64,000 bases of DNA from Ailurus styani (lineage: Eukaryota > Chordata > Mammalia > Carnivora > Ailuridae): the NCBI GenBank assembly GCA_002007465.1, contig LNAC01000374.1, positions 1,517,637-1,581,636 of the forward strand, written 5' to 3'. The notes under the pieces were generated by a model. The model did no database searches and had not been told where the DNA came from. It saw only the letters and a list, made by a program, of their open reading frames with translations. The translations under genes were made by a program, and so were the position numbers. Shown here one piece after another: positions 11,045 through 22,179 of this stretch. Numbering within the stretch: the first letter of the stretch is position 1; each line of letters begins with the position of its first letter.

Positions 11045-11270
11045 GAACAGTATATTGATTGTATATGCTTATATATTCTTATATATATCCATCATATATA
11101 TATATCTCAAATATACACATATACCTTTTAAATATACATATATCTTTTAAAACACATNAGAACAGTATATTGATTGTATATGCTTATATATTCTTATATA
11201 TATCCATCATATATATATCTCAAATATACACATATACCTTTTAAATATACATATATCTTTTAAAACACAT
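11045..11270. other. Single-N join flanked by ~112-bp direct duplication in AT-rich DNA
   Basis: N is at 11158. Bases 11045-11157 recur at 11160-11270, both starting 'gaacagtatattgattg' and ending 'ttttaaaacacat', with a two-base difference in a TA run. Same signature as the three joins at 3307, 4541 and 5459. Confidence 0.85.
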
Positions 11271-11500
11271 TAAATTTTAAATAAATATATATATTTAAAT
11301 ATCTTTATAAATATACATATAAATATCTTTTATATATACTTATATGTCTTAAATATATATCATATCTTTGATATATAAAGACACATATATCTTTTAAATA
11401 TAAATATGTATATCTTTTAAATATATAAAGACATATATTTTAAATATACATTTAAATATCTTTTAAATATAAATATATAAACATATCCTTTATTTTAAAA
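11070..11500. repeat. AT-rich degenerate minisatellite in L1
   Basis: The motif 'atatcttttaaatata' and close variants recur many times with irregular spacing. The array continues after an antisense SINE (11712-11760), so the SINE landed in it. Flanking L1 text on both sides shows the array expanded within the L1. Confidence 0.8.
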
Positions 11501-11711
11501 AATTTATTTATTTATTTATTTTTAAGATTTTATTTATTTATTTGACAGAGAGAGAGAGATCACAAGTAGGCAGAGAGGCAGGCAGAGAGAGAGAGGGTGA
11601 AGCAGGCTCCCCGCCGAGCAGAGAGCCCGATGTGGGCCTCAATCCCAGGACTTGAGATCATGACCTGAGCTCAAGGCAGAGGCTTAACCCACTGAGCCAC
11701 ACGGGTGCCCC
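11500..11711 (-). repeat. Mustelid-type SINE (antisense) in the AT minisatellite
   Basis: Body from 'aagattttatttatttat' through the GA tract, 'gcaggctccccgccgagc' and 'ccactgagccac' to 'gggtgcccc'. The target duplication is not resolvable in the AT-rich surroundings; left boundary approximate. Confidence 0.88.
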
Positions 11712-11770
11712 AATATATATCTTTTAAATATATGTTTATGTATTCTTATATATAAGAGATAAATCACAGC
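11712..11770. repeat. AT minisatellite, right part
   Basis: Continues the array interrupted by the SINE: 'caatatatatcttttaaa' followed by TA-rich DNA, before L1 text resumes at 'agataaatcacagcaatg'. Confidence 0.7.
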
Positions 11771-11877
11771 AATGCAGGACGGAAAGGAGGAATTAGAATT
11801 ATTTTGTTGTTACAAAGCACTCATAGTATCTATGAAGTGTTATAGTGCTATTTGAAAATAAACTTGGATTAGTTGTC

Positions 11878-11920
11878 AAGATACATTACAAATTCAAAAA
11901 AAAAGATACATTACAAATTC
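11878..11920. repeat. A7 tract between perfect 18-bp direct repeats
   Basis: The 18-mer aagatacattacaaattc at 11878-11895 is repeated exactly at 11903-11920, with only seven A residues between. It sits in old L1 sequence that otherwise has this text once in L1 consensus. Confidence 0.85.
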
Positions 11921-12311
11921 TAGGCAACCAATAGAAAAAAGTAAAAAAAAAAGTATAACCAATATGCTAAGAAAAGAATATAGAATCATAATAAATGCTC
12001 AGTTAAAATCACAAAAGCAAAAAAATAAGTGGAAAAGAAAAATAAGAAGAAGGAACAAGAGTCATAAATAGAAAACAGTAATGAATAAGGTGGATATTAA
12101 TCCATCTCTATCAATAATTGTTTTGAACAACAGTGGTCTAAATATAACAATTAAAAGACAGAGAAAGTCAGAATGGATCAAAAAGCATGACCCAATTATA
12201 TGTTGTTTATAAGAAACACAGTTTAAATATAAAAACAGAAATAAATTCAAAGTAAATGGATGAAGGAAAATACACCATTCTAGCACTAATTAAAAGAAAG
12301 CAGCAGTAACT

Positions 12312-12563
12312 ATGTTACTTTCAGTTAGAGCAGACTTCGAAGTAAAGAAAGTAATCAGGAATAAGCAAGAGCATTACTTATGGATAAAGGTGGTAATTTT
12401 CCAAGAAAACATAATAGTAGTTAACATGTGTATGCCTAAGAAAAGAGAGTCAAATTATGTGAGGCAAAAACTAATAGAGCTACAAAAAGAAAAAGATGAT
12501 TCCACTATCACAGTTGGAGACTTCAGTACCCCTCTATCAGACACAAACATATCCAGCAGTTAG
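12312..12563 (+). pseudogene. L1 ORF2 endonuclease remnant
   Basis: This 83-codon open stretch is part of the apurinic-endonuclease domain of an L1 ORF2 protein, the domain that nicks target DNA at T/A-rich sites. Residues near 64-73 read TVGDFSTPLS, corresponding to the conserved Gly-Asp-Phe-Asn block; the Asn is replaced by Ser. Residues about 36-42 (VVNMCMP) match the conserved strand before it. Stops close it on both sides, and the neighbouring L1 is degraded, so it is a fossil and not expressed as a functional enzyme. The remainder of the endonuclease lies in other frames at 12060-12310 and 12564-13000. Confidence 0.75.
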
Positions 12564-13498
12564 AAAATCAGTAGGGACATGGTTGAACTTAGCACCATCA
12601 TCAATGAACTACATATAATTGACATCTAAAGACTAATTCATTTAACAGCAAAAGAATTCAAATTCTCTTCAAGCTCACATACAATAGTCACTAGATACAT
12701 TACATTCTGGGCCATAACACACACCCTAACAAACTTCAAACAAATAAACACACAAACAAAAAACAGATCATGTAATATTTGCTCTCAGACCACAATGGAA
12801 GTAAATTAGAAATCAACAATTTAATGTTAACTGGAAAATCCCCAAAACACATGGAGATAAATCAATTTACTTTTAAATAACACATGGATCAAAGAAGAAA
12901 TCTCAAGAGAGATTTTAAAATATTTTGAACTAAATGAAAATGAAAACACAGCTTATCCAAATTTGTGGGTTGTAACCAAAACAGTGAGTGCTTCGAAGGA
13001 AATTTATAACATTGAATGCCTATTTTAGACAAGAAAAAAGATCTAAAATCAACAATCTAAATTTCTACTTTAGGAAGCTAGAAAAAGCAAATTAAATCTA
13101 AAATAAGTAGAAGAAAAACAAGAATTAGAGCAGAAATGGATGAAATTGAAAACTGGAAATCAATAGAGAGAATAAAACTAAAATCTGGTTCTTTAAAAAT
13201 ATTAATAAAATTGATAAATCTCTAGCAAGGATAACTAAGGAAGTAAGAGAGAGAACGTAAATTGCTATCATCAGAGGCAAAGGAGGGACACTATTACAGA
13301 TCCCATGGGAATTGAAAGGGTAATAAAAGAATACTATAAATGACTCTCTGTCCACAATTTAATAACCTAGATGAAATGGAATATTTCCTTGAAAAAAACA
13401 GTTTGGCAAAACTCACACAAGAATTATAATCTGAAAATCCTATTTCTATTAAAGAAATTAAATCAATAAATTAGTAACTTTCCAAAACAGAAAACACT

Positions 13499-13692
13499 TG
13501 GAGCACCAGGGTGGCTCAGTTTGTTAAGCCTTTGCCTGTTACTCAGGTTGTGATCCCAGGGTTCTGTGATCCAGCCCCAAGTTGGACCCCCTGGTGACAG
13601 GGAACCAGCTTCTCCTTCTGCTCTTCCCCCCTGCTTGTGTGCGTTTGGTCTCTCTCTTTCTCTCTCTCTCTCTCTCAAATAAATAAATAAAA

Positions 13693-13723
<31 letters not shown>
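13499..13723 (+). repeat. Carnivore SINE with (AG)n tail, in old L1
   Basis: Head 'gagcaccagggtggctcag', diverged body, CT run and 'caaataaataaataaaatt', then an (AG)n run at 13697-13723. L1 ORF2 text is continuous from 'ccaaaacagaaaac' on the left to 'gaaagaaccaagccc' on the right. Confidence 0.85.
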
Positions 13724-13731
<8 letters not shown>

Positions 13732-13985
13732 ACCAAGCCCAGTCCCAGAATTCACCAGTGAATTCTACCAAATATTTAAGGAAGAAATTATACCAAATCT
13801 CTACAATCTCTCTTTTGGTGATGATGATGTATGGATATAATTTTATCAATTATGACAAATATACAACTCTGGTAAGTGACATTGATAATGAGGAGAGGAT
13901 ATGCTTGTGTGGGGACAGGGGTGTATGGGAAATCACTATACTTTCCTCTCGACTTTGTGAATCTAAAAAAAAAATCCTTAAAAAA

Positions 13986-14032
13986 TTTAAATAGCCACAT
14001 GTGTCTAATGGCTACTGTACTGAACAACACAT
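13986..14032. mobile_element. hAT-Charlie element (MER1/MER3-like), right part
   Basis: 'tagccacatgtgtctaatgg' and 'ctactgtactgaacaac' complete the element started at 8522. It pairs as an inverted arm with 8571-8601. Confidence 0.6.
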
Positions 14033-14905
14033 GTCTAACAGGTACTCTCCCAGTCACCAATTCTTTATTCTCAACTGGAGGCTTCTATTTTTTCTTCAAG
14101 GAATGGGAAGCTCTGCTCACTTTTTTATTTAAATTAAATATTCTTTAATACACTTTCCTTTTGTGATAGCAAAATCCACTAGTCTCCTTTCTAATCCAAA
14201 CCTCATATGCCTACTATCTGTGGGTCTGCCCTTTTGACTATTAGGTTGTTAATTTACATTATTTAAGCAAGATATGTATCTCTCTTCCCTTTTATTTTTC
14301 ACTCGTGAGCACTGTCTTTATTGTCAGGGCACACAGGTTTGAAAGGCTGTCTAACTTACAGGGTTATGAAGCTGTAAGTAATCACATGTTTCTGCTGATG
14401 ATAATGAGGACACTGTAATGGGGACAGAGTTTTCTTATGATTCAAGAAAGAAATATGCCCTCGATAACTTTTTCCATAAATGAAGTTAGATAAATTATTG
14501 GTTGCCTTGCAATAAATAATCTGGATTTGTGCTAAGATGCATAGAAATGCATAAGATGCATAGAAATATACATAAGATGCATAGAAATGCATCTGCTGAG
14601 TGGTAAAAGGAAATTAGAACAGTCGATTTCTTCAGGACAGTATCCTGTGCCTTGTTATTTTAGTGATTTTTATTCCCAATTACAACCACTAACATCTACT
14701 CTGGGCTTATAAAATAGTTGAATCATCAGGATAGATTAAAAAAAAAGACTAGAGATACCATCCGATTTGGAGATTTAATGATAGAAAAGGGAAGAAGAAA
14801 GAGAAACAAGTGATAGAAATTAAAAGAATAATAAGAAAGTGTAAATGCAGATGAAACAACTGAGAAGTCACTCTGTCCAAAGTTCAGTTAAAACAGGCTT
14901 TCTCT
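14033..14905. other. Unassigned DNA with a short minisatellite
   Basis: Apart from the tandem at 14534-14592 I see no element and no coding signal. Confidence 0.5.
14534..14592. repeat. Three-unit minisatellite, ~19-21 bp period
   Basis: Units aagatgcatagaaatgcat (14534-14552), a 21-bp variant with 'aaatatacat' (14553-14573), and again the 19-bp form (14574-14592). Confidence 0.85.
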
Positions 14906-15112
14906 GGGCTGCCTGGGTGGCTCAGTGGGTTAAAGCCTCTGCCTTCGGCTCAGGTCATGATCTCAGGGTCCTGGGATAGAGCCCCTGCATCAGCTCCCTG
15001 CTCAGCGGGGAGCCTGCTTCCTCCTCTCTCTCTGCCTGCCTCTCTGCCTACTTGTGATCTCCCTCTCTGTGTCAAATAAATAAAATCTTAAAAAACAAAA
15101 CAAAAAACCCCC
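14906..15112 (+). repeat. Mustelid-type SINE
   Basis: Head 'ctgcctgggtggctcagtgg', 'gttaaagcctctgccttcgg', 'ctgcctgcctctctgcctac', 'caaataaataaaatc', then A-rich with C run. Flanks 'caggctttctct' and 'cagcatttctca' suggest an imperfect target duplication. Confidence 0.92.
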
Positions 15113-15799
15113 CAGCATTTCTCAACTGACGGTGGAAGCAGCATTTAAAATAATGAATTTCTAGCCCCCTACTACTGTTTCCACAGTGTAGTATCTCTCT
15201 TTGCATTAGCTGTGGTTTATGTTTTCATTTATTATGTGCTATGAAAATTCATTAAATTACACATCTGCTCAGTGGGTTTACACCAGAAGTAGATAAACCT
15301 GCCATTTCAGCTCTTGGAAGCATGTTCCAAAATATAGACAATACATTTTATGAAAATGAAGAAAAATAAGCACTTTTCATAGACAAGAATGATTTAATGA
15401 GAAAAATACTTCTAATTTTAAATATCTGTATTTTATCTGTTAAGATACTTTCTCAATATTTTGTTCCCACGACTCCTCCAGTAGTTGGTTGGTGTATTTC
15501 AAGACATCAGTCTTATAGAGGAATGTGACATTTATTCATTCATTTGTAAAATAAAAATATATCAAGACTCAGTATATGTCAGTTCCTGTGCTGGTTATCT
15601 GAGACACAGAGAGTAAGTCATGGCACCTGCCACCAAGATGCTCATAGTCTCCCTGAATATTCTTGAAACAGGCCATCAGGGACCCATAGGATTATGAAAA
15701 AGATGCCATTCAACAGTAGAGGAGAGGCAAAAGTTTGGGGAATTAGGGAAAGTTTGCCATAGGAAATGATATCTGAGATAAGCCTTAAATGAAGAAATA
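15113..15799. other. Unassigned DNA, part probably an ancient repeat
   Basis: 15530-15660 ('ttattcattcatttg', 'gttcctgtgctgg', 'atgctcatagtctcc') has the flavour of an old mammal-wide repeat, but I cannot name it. No gene seen. Confidence 0.4.
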
Positions 15800-16025
15800 G
15801 AGAAAGAGCACTTTATTTATTTATTTAATTTTTAAAAAAAGATTTTATTTATTTATTTGACAGAGAGAGATTACAAGTAGGCAGAGAGAGAGGAGGAAGC
15901 AGGCTCCCTGCCGAGCAGAGAGCCCAATGCGGGCCTTGATCCCAGGACCCTGAGATCATGACCTGAGCCGAAGGCAGAGGCTTTAACCCACTGAGCCACC
16001 CAGGTGCCTGAGAAAGAGCACTTTA
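15800..16025 (-). repeat. Mustelid-type SINE (antisense) with 16-bp TSD
   Basis: The body is 15816-16009, minus strand. The perfect TSD gagaaagagcacttta lies at 15800-15815 and 16010-16025. Short GA tract, 'gagccgaaggcagaggc' and 'ccactgagccacccagg' place it in the younger group. Confidence 0.94.
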
Positions 16026-17399
16026 AATAAAATCACATAAAAAGGCACTAGCTTAAAAATTCAAGACACTTCAAAAATTTCATTATTGCAAGAATCAATG
16101 GTTTATGTGGATTTGGATAAGTAAAAAGCTTACAGCATCTAGATCTTGAAAAATCTTGTATGATATGTTAAATTTTTATTTTTTTCTGTATGTTACAGGG
16201 AAGTAGAGTTAAAAAAAAATCTCCTCTTTAGTTTGTCAAAAGAGGTCTTTTAAAGTTTGTAGTTTAGGAAGTAGCATGTCAAATCTCTAAATTAAAGCTG
16301 TTTCACCTTTAGGTAGTTCATTATTTGTTAGATCATTATTTGGTTAATAGAGACCATGTTCCAAGTGATGAATAGTCATAAAATCCACTCTTCCCTCTCT
16401 ATTACGAGGTCAAGATACAAAAAGAAATAATGGTTTTATTTTTCAACAAATAAATAATGGTATTAGTTCTGTTTCCATGAACATTAATGAGACCTGTCAT
16501 GAATAACTAAACTTTTCTTTAGGTTTAATCATTGTGTAGATCTAAACTCCAGCTCAATCCTATACAACTTGCATATTTACTGTTGCCTCTCTAATGTAGG
16601 AAAGACTTCATCTGTATTTAAATCAGTTGATCTAGGTCGTCAAAGAAATACAGATAAATGAAACTAAACAGTTTAAAAATTAAGATTAATATAACCACAC
16701 AAATCATCTTTGCTTTCCCACTCCATTTCCTGATAAGTCATGCAGATAATCAAAACAGAGTGGAAGATGTCTTGGATCAATTAATGTGGTACAGTTGAAT
16801 ACACTTACACACTGAATACCCAGATGTTCCTCCATGACTTAACCTTCATTTTTAAAAAAACTAATTTTAGATAGAATTAGTCTTGTATTTTATTTGCCTA
16901 TGTTTTATTTGTCTATGTCTATACTTTATTTGTCTATGTCAAAAAATAGACAATATAAAATTTGATGTTTTAAATGAGAACATATTTGAAAATTATTATT
17001 TTGAAACTTTTATTACAGAAGTTCGGATTAACCTTTATGCAGTTTAAATTAATTTTCCCAATATTTCTCAGAGTATTTTATTAGTGAGTTTAGCAATTTT
17101 TTCTGCATAGGCTCTTCATTTATGGAAATTAAAATAAATAATTAGTGGGAAAATATATTTCCTTTTGATGTGTGATCTTGGTCAGATTCAGAAAATGTGC
17201 AATTATGAAATATACATTTGAATTTTAGGTCAGACTTACACAAATAACTAATTTTAGATTTATATAAAAGGGAAATATATGGGCTTGGATCCAGGCAAAT
17301 TATAAAACTCATGTGAATTTATAACTTAACGTATAGATTAGATTTCTTTGAGAACAATAAAATAAGCATCTTATGGAAATATATTGGAAAGATATGAAA
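16026..17399. other. Unassigned AT-rich DNA
   Basis: No recognisable gene. A small imperfect tandem of 'ttttatttgtctatg' type (three units) lies at about 16889-16942. Confidence 0.5.
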
Positions 17400-18090
17400 A
17401 TTAAGGCTTGGCAATTAAAAGTATGAGGAAGCCCTAAATGGGTCTTGTAGAACTATTAACAGGAGTTCCATGGACTGACTATACTGCTCCATCATGGTCA
17501 GGTAACTAATCCCAAATTTCCCATGTTTCCCTGAGTGACACTTGGCTGCTGTATACTCCTGGTATGTCTGCATTAATCTGCCTCTTAATTAGGAAAAATG
17601 GCATTGATTGAATGGATATTAGGGATTCATGGAATTGGTTGGAGGGTTTTAAAGCTACATTGGGAAAATAGGCAGGAGCTGTGGAAGTTTAAGAAGGACA
17701 TGCTGCAGGATCCACAATATGGTCATACCATGGAAACATTTTTATCCAAATGCTGACACAGTGATGAATATGACCTCTAGCCTCAATAGAATACTGTGAT
17801 GATTCAAGGGTCAAAGGCCATCAAAAAAGCATTTGATAAGCCTCTTCGGTGATTGTGTCAAAGCAGGGAAAATTATTGTGTTGACTTTTGTGATGAGAAG
17901 TGGTTGCCACCTTGCAAGATGATACCCATAAATGGATCCCCAAAAGAGAGAGTGAGTGGCAGTGATGGGTGGGGGGAGGTTGAGACTGGATAGTTCATAG
18001 ACAACACATGTTTACCATCTTGTTTTTGGTCCCTGGGATACATGCAACTGGCCTATGCATTAAATTTTGTGTGTATGTGTGTGATGAAGA
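17400..18090 (+). repeat. Possible LTR-retroelement internal fragment, unclassified
   Basis: More GC-balanced than its surroundings, with text such as 'ctccatcatggtcaggtaac' and 'gtgacacttggctgctg' that reads like a worn retroelement interior. No intact frame. Assignment is a guess from texture and memory only. Confidence 0.25.
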
Positions 18091-18779
18091 TGATAGCTAT
18101 GATATCTGTAGTTCTCATTATCATGATTAATTGAGGAATATGTTGGCTCTGACCTAAAATATATTAATGGGAAAAAATTACATATATCAATGATCAATCC
18201 TCTGAAATTTGATATTTTTCTTTTCTGACATATATTTTTCTATCTTAATTCATTATTTTAATTTCCTCTTTGTATTATCTTCATTTATAAATTCATTTTC
18301 CTCTTTAATTTCCCCTGGCTCCTCCCTTAGTTACCGCCTAAATTTTTTTCCCCTGTGAGCATTTGGGCTAATATAACTCTCTTATATTAAACTATGTAAG
18401 AAGCAGATCCTTATATAAGGATTTGCCCTTAAGTAATTTGTTTGGGAAGTGATTTCAGAAGACTTCATCAGGGAGTACAGAAGCGATCAGGGAAGAGATC
18501 TCCAATCAAGAGTTTGTAATCAAGCAAGTCACTACTATGGGTAATTGGACTTTGATCTCTCTGGGGAAGTCTGACAGCCAGGGTAGCACATGTGCATTAA
18601 TATAATTCCAGATGACGACTATAGGAGCAGAGGTATTTTATATTCCATATTTATATTTTCAATTCTCCCAGGCTTCTCTGGTTTGTATGTAAGTGGGCAA
18701 AATGAGCTCTTGGAAAACAGGAAAACTGTAAGGGAAAGAAATACAGTGATAGCAGTTGGAATTTAGCCAGTGTTAAATG
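18091..18779. other. Unassigned AT-rich DNA
   Basis: No element or coding signal recognised. Confidence 0.45.
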
Positions 18780-19500
18780 AAATGGTAGGGATGAGGGATT
18801 ACAGGTGGAACTCCAATGGCATCGACTACAGTTTAAGAGAACCTCCTCTGTCCCTGACTCTAGGTATAACAGCAGTTACCTTTTAGGTTATACTCAGATT
18901 GAAATGGGATTCCCAAGCAAGTGCTTGAATAGTGATTATCTAGAGGCTCGGGTAGGTGGTAAGACAACAGGACCAAGACTTGTACAAGGGTGAGAAGATT
19001 TAGGAGAAGAGAATTGTTGAGTGGGCCATGGCCATGGCATAAGTAAGCCTAGAGGGACACAAAAACTGGAAACAAATGGGAAGTTATTCTAGATGGAGAA
19101 GTGTTTTGCTCAGTCTCCCCTTCAGGACTGTGACCCTCATCCCCAGCGGCTGGGAGTGTTGCTGGCTGCTAATCCACAGCTGAGTCCTTCTCTGGCAATT
19201 ACCTTTGAAAGGGAGTGGTTTTGCCCAGAGGTAAGCTATGGACCCAGGAGCAGCCTACTTCTTAAGGACTTGTCAATACAAGAATACAAAGGCCCTGACC
19301 ACTTACTTCATTTGGGGGCTTCTCTGAAGGGCCAGACCTACTTCTGAGCTCTCTGTGATCTTGGTAGAGGACACCATGGAGACTGCATCACAGCTCAGGG
19401 GTTCCCCCTGCCCAATCCTTCTCAATTCCTTAAGGCATGATTTAGTATTTCCTCCAGAACATACCTAGTAAATCTCTCATAAGGAAATTTCCTTCCAAAA
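18780..19500 (+). repeat. Unclassified old interspersed repeat (LTR-element-like)
   Basis: A GC-richer block with phrases 'aggtggaactccaatggcat', 'ctcagtctccccttcagg', 'ccacagctgagtccttctc' and 'tcatttgggggcttctctga' that resemble a mammal-wide repeat I cannot name. Open frames at 18805-18993 and 19093-19347 have no domain. Confidence 0.3.
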
Positions 19501-19712
19501 ATCTACTTTTTGGAAATCCCAACTACAATAGTAACAACTGTGGAGTGGACTATTGACAAAGGCTGAAATAATGATCCATCTGATTCTACAAATGTCTAGT
19601 AGAAGGTAATTGCTATTGCTTTATTCCAAGCCTACACAGAAGTAAGCTCTGATGCTTAATTTAGTCCATGTATAATTATTAGTGTTTATTGATGCATATC
19701 CTACCTGTATTC

Positions 19713-19935
19713 TAATATTGGACTCTTTTTTTTTTTTAAGATTTTATTTATTTCACAGAGGGAGAGAGATCACAAGGAGGCAGAGAGGCAGGCAGAGAGA
19801 CAGGGGGGGAAGCAGGCTCCTCGCTGAGCAGGGAGCCCGATGCGGGCCTCGATCCCAGGACTCAGATCATGACCTGAGCCGAAAGCAGAGGCTTTAACCC
19901 ACTGAGCCACCCAGGTGCCCTAATATTGGACTCTT
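19713..19935 (-). repeat. Mustelid-type SINE (antisense) with 15-bp TSD
   Basis: The body is 19728-19920. The perfect TSD taatattggactctt is at 19713-19727 and 19921-19935. Long T run at the tail side, intact head. Confidence 0.94.
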
Positions 19936-21194
19936 GAAGCTTACTTTGAATTCTATTGTATACAAATACCAAATAAACGTTGCCCCACAAAGCAAATAAG
20001 AAATTGTTTTATGGATTGTCATGAGTATAAGCAATTCAAAAAAGATTTTGATAGCAAAAGTAAGGTTGTCATCTAGGGAGTTGGGAGCTTTTGAGTATGT
20101 CATTCAGTTGTCGGGTCTTGTTTTGTTAGTGCCAATCTATTTTTTTTCCTCAACAATATTGGGAGAAAATTGCTAAGCAGGTTATTGCAATTAGTTTTCT
20201 GTAAAAATAATGACCTGCATTATTGGTAGTCTTAATGTCACCTTGTTATTTGCCTTTCATAGTTCCTGGTTCACAAGCAATTAAAACCTGCTCTGTACTC
20301 TGTCGGTGTTTATTTTCATATGAAGTTCTCCAATTCCTTCCCATCTTGAATAAAAAGGATTTTTACTTACCAGTGATTCTGTGTCACTAAAGCTGTGAAA
20401 TCACTTTTCTACCATATGAACTCAAATAACTTGCTGAAAAGGCTCTCTCTTTTTCTCACAGTTAAAAACTCATTTCTTTTCTATTTATCTTAATATATCT
20501 TATATTTCCTTAGGCTAGGAAATGGGAATGAGTGTGAGGAAAAGTACTGCTATTCTCAAGGCCTTCTTTTCTGAGATCTGGAAAATTAGGCTTGACCTTT
20601 TTCCAGCAGAGTATTATGGAATAGCTAGAGCATGTTATGGATTTGAGAAATAAAAGACCAAGTCAGGAAGACTGGGACCAAAGAATAATCCTTTATGTAT
20701 TCCAGAAAAAGTAAAAATCTTCCTCTTCACAGTCATATTAGCATTAGATAAAAGATTTAATTAGAAGAGAATCTTTAATATGCTTGTCTGGTGTGTATTT
20801 TTACTTTTATGTCAAGAAAGTAAATGAGAGAAGCTTTAGAATTTTACCAAAGTGGTCTCATGAACATAATGAGGTTAACAAGCTAAAATTAGGCTCTTGG
20901 GCTTAGAAAAGAAAATAATTCATTTATGAAAAGAATTTTTAATTAAATGGAAGTGCCTTCCTCCAAATTCAATTTGCTAGTCAGAGATAAGAGGTAGAGA
21001 TAGACCTGAGAAGAGAAGATAATGATGATGTAAAGTTGTATGAGATTAAGCATCAAAGTGTTCATTTTAACACTCCTACACCCCTCAGCAGTCCGGTATT
21101 ACTGGAGAAAATAAAATAGAACACAAAGAAATAGCTTTGAGAAAGACATAAGCACCACTTTTACACTGGTATATAGCCCACCCTGTAAACGTGT
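19936..21194. other. Unassigned AT-rich DNA
   Basis: I recognise no repeat, RNA gene or exon here. Confidence 0.5.
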
Positions 21195-21641
21195 ACATAT
21201 TAGTTTCATAGGGCTGTCATAACAAATTACCACAAATTAGGTGGCTTAAAACAACAGAAATTTATTCTTTCACAGTTTTGGGGGCTGGAAGCCTGAAATC
21301 AAGAGCTTGTTGAAGCCATCCATGCTAATCTCCGAAGGCACTGGGGGAGTGCCTTTCCTTCTGGTGGTTGCCAATTACCTTTCCTTCCTTTGTAGTTGCA
21401 TCATTGCAATCTCTGCCTCTAATGTCATATGGCATTCTCTCTGTCTCTCTCTTCCTGTGTGTCTGTTTTCTCTACTTAGGAGAAAACCAGTCTTTGGATT
21501 AGGCCTTCCCTAGGCTAGTATGACCTCATCTCAACTCAACCAATTACAACTTCAAAGGCTTTACTTCCAAATACATTCATATTCTGTGGTTTCCAGTGGA
21601 CATGATTTTTTTTGGGGGGGGGCAATATCCAACCTAGTACA
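21195..21641 (-). repeat. MaLR (MLT1-type) solo LTR, antisense
   Basis: Reads as the reverse strand of an MLT1 LTR: starts 'tattagtttcatagggctg', then 'caaattaccacaaattagg', 'ggcttaaaacaacagaaa', 'tttattctttcacagtttt', 'ggaagcctgaaatcaag', and ends 'caatatccaacctagtaca'. No internal retroviral region adjoins it. The open frames at 21307-21769 inside it are spurious. Confidence 0.75.
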
Positions 21642-21964
21642 CTGTGTAAAAAATATCTCTGAAAGAGTGCTTCATATAAGAACATTTCTTCACAGTAAAT
21701 GATAAGATGTCGTCTTCCTGGCCTTTCTTCTTGGACAGGCCTATTATAATAACAGAATACACAGTCCATAACACTGTATGCATATTTGAGTTTCCCAATG
21801 AAAGCTAAAGAAACTTCTAGGATAAAGCTCTTTAACCCTCTGTTTTAAATTGTTGTGTTTGATAACTGACTTGCAAATAAAATGGGAATGATTGGTTTCT
21901 AAAAAATTGAAGATATATTTTGTTGAATTTAAACTTGTGCCTTTTGAGAATATCAATGGGGCAA

Positions 21965-22179
21965 TGTATTTTATAATAATATTTTTCTTAAAATTTGGGT
22001 AAATTTTAGACTTATCAAAAAGTTTTGAAGACTACAGAGAATGTTCTTCTATCCCACACCCCAGTTTATTGTTAACATCTTATCTTAGTCTGTTGTGTTT
22101 CTCCTAATTAGTGAACCAGTATTGATATATTACTATTAACCTAGGAATTTCTGATTTCTTTATTGAATATTTTTGAATC
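21965..22179 (-). repeat. L1M 3' UTR-like fragment (antisense)
   Basis: 'gactacagagaatgttcttc', 'acaccccagtttattgttaa' and 'gtgaaccagtattgatatat' resemble an old L1 3' UTR read backwards. Weak. Confidence 0.35.

Larger units (their letters stand above)
8691..13985 (+). mobile_element. Old L1 (L1M-type), degraded, sense, with internal deletion and nested insertions
   Basis: L1 5' region and ORF1-like sequence precede 10476, the inter-ORF and ORF2 start lie about 10707-12060, and ORF2 endonuclease to linker runs about 12060-13800. Near 13810 the sequence jumps to a typical L1M 3' UTR end (13880-13980, 'tgcttgtgtggggacagg' then 'tatgggaaatcac') and an A-rich tail, so the reverse-transcriptase and C-terminal parts are missing. 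Nested inside are a young L1 3' end, three SINEs and an AT minisatellite. Candidate target duplication is 'cttaaaattaa' at 8679-8689 against cttaaaaaatttaa at 13977-13990. Confidence 0.8.

Noticed and set aside
13463..13736. Opposed Arg-Glu-rich and Ser-Leu-rich frames
   Set aside because: Produced by the CT and (AG)n parts of a SINE.
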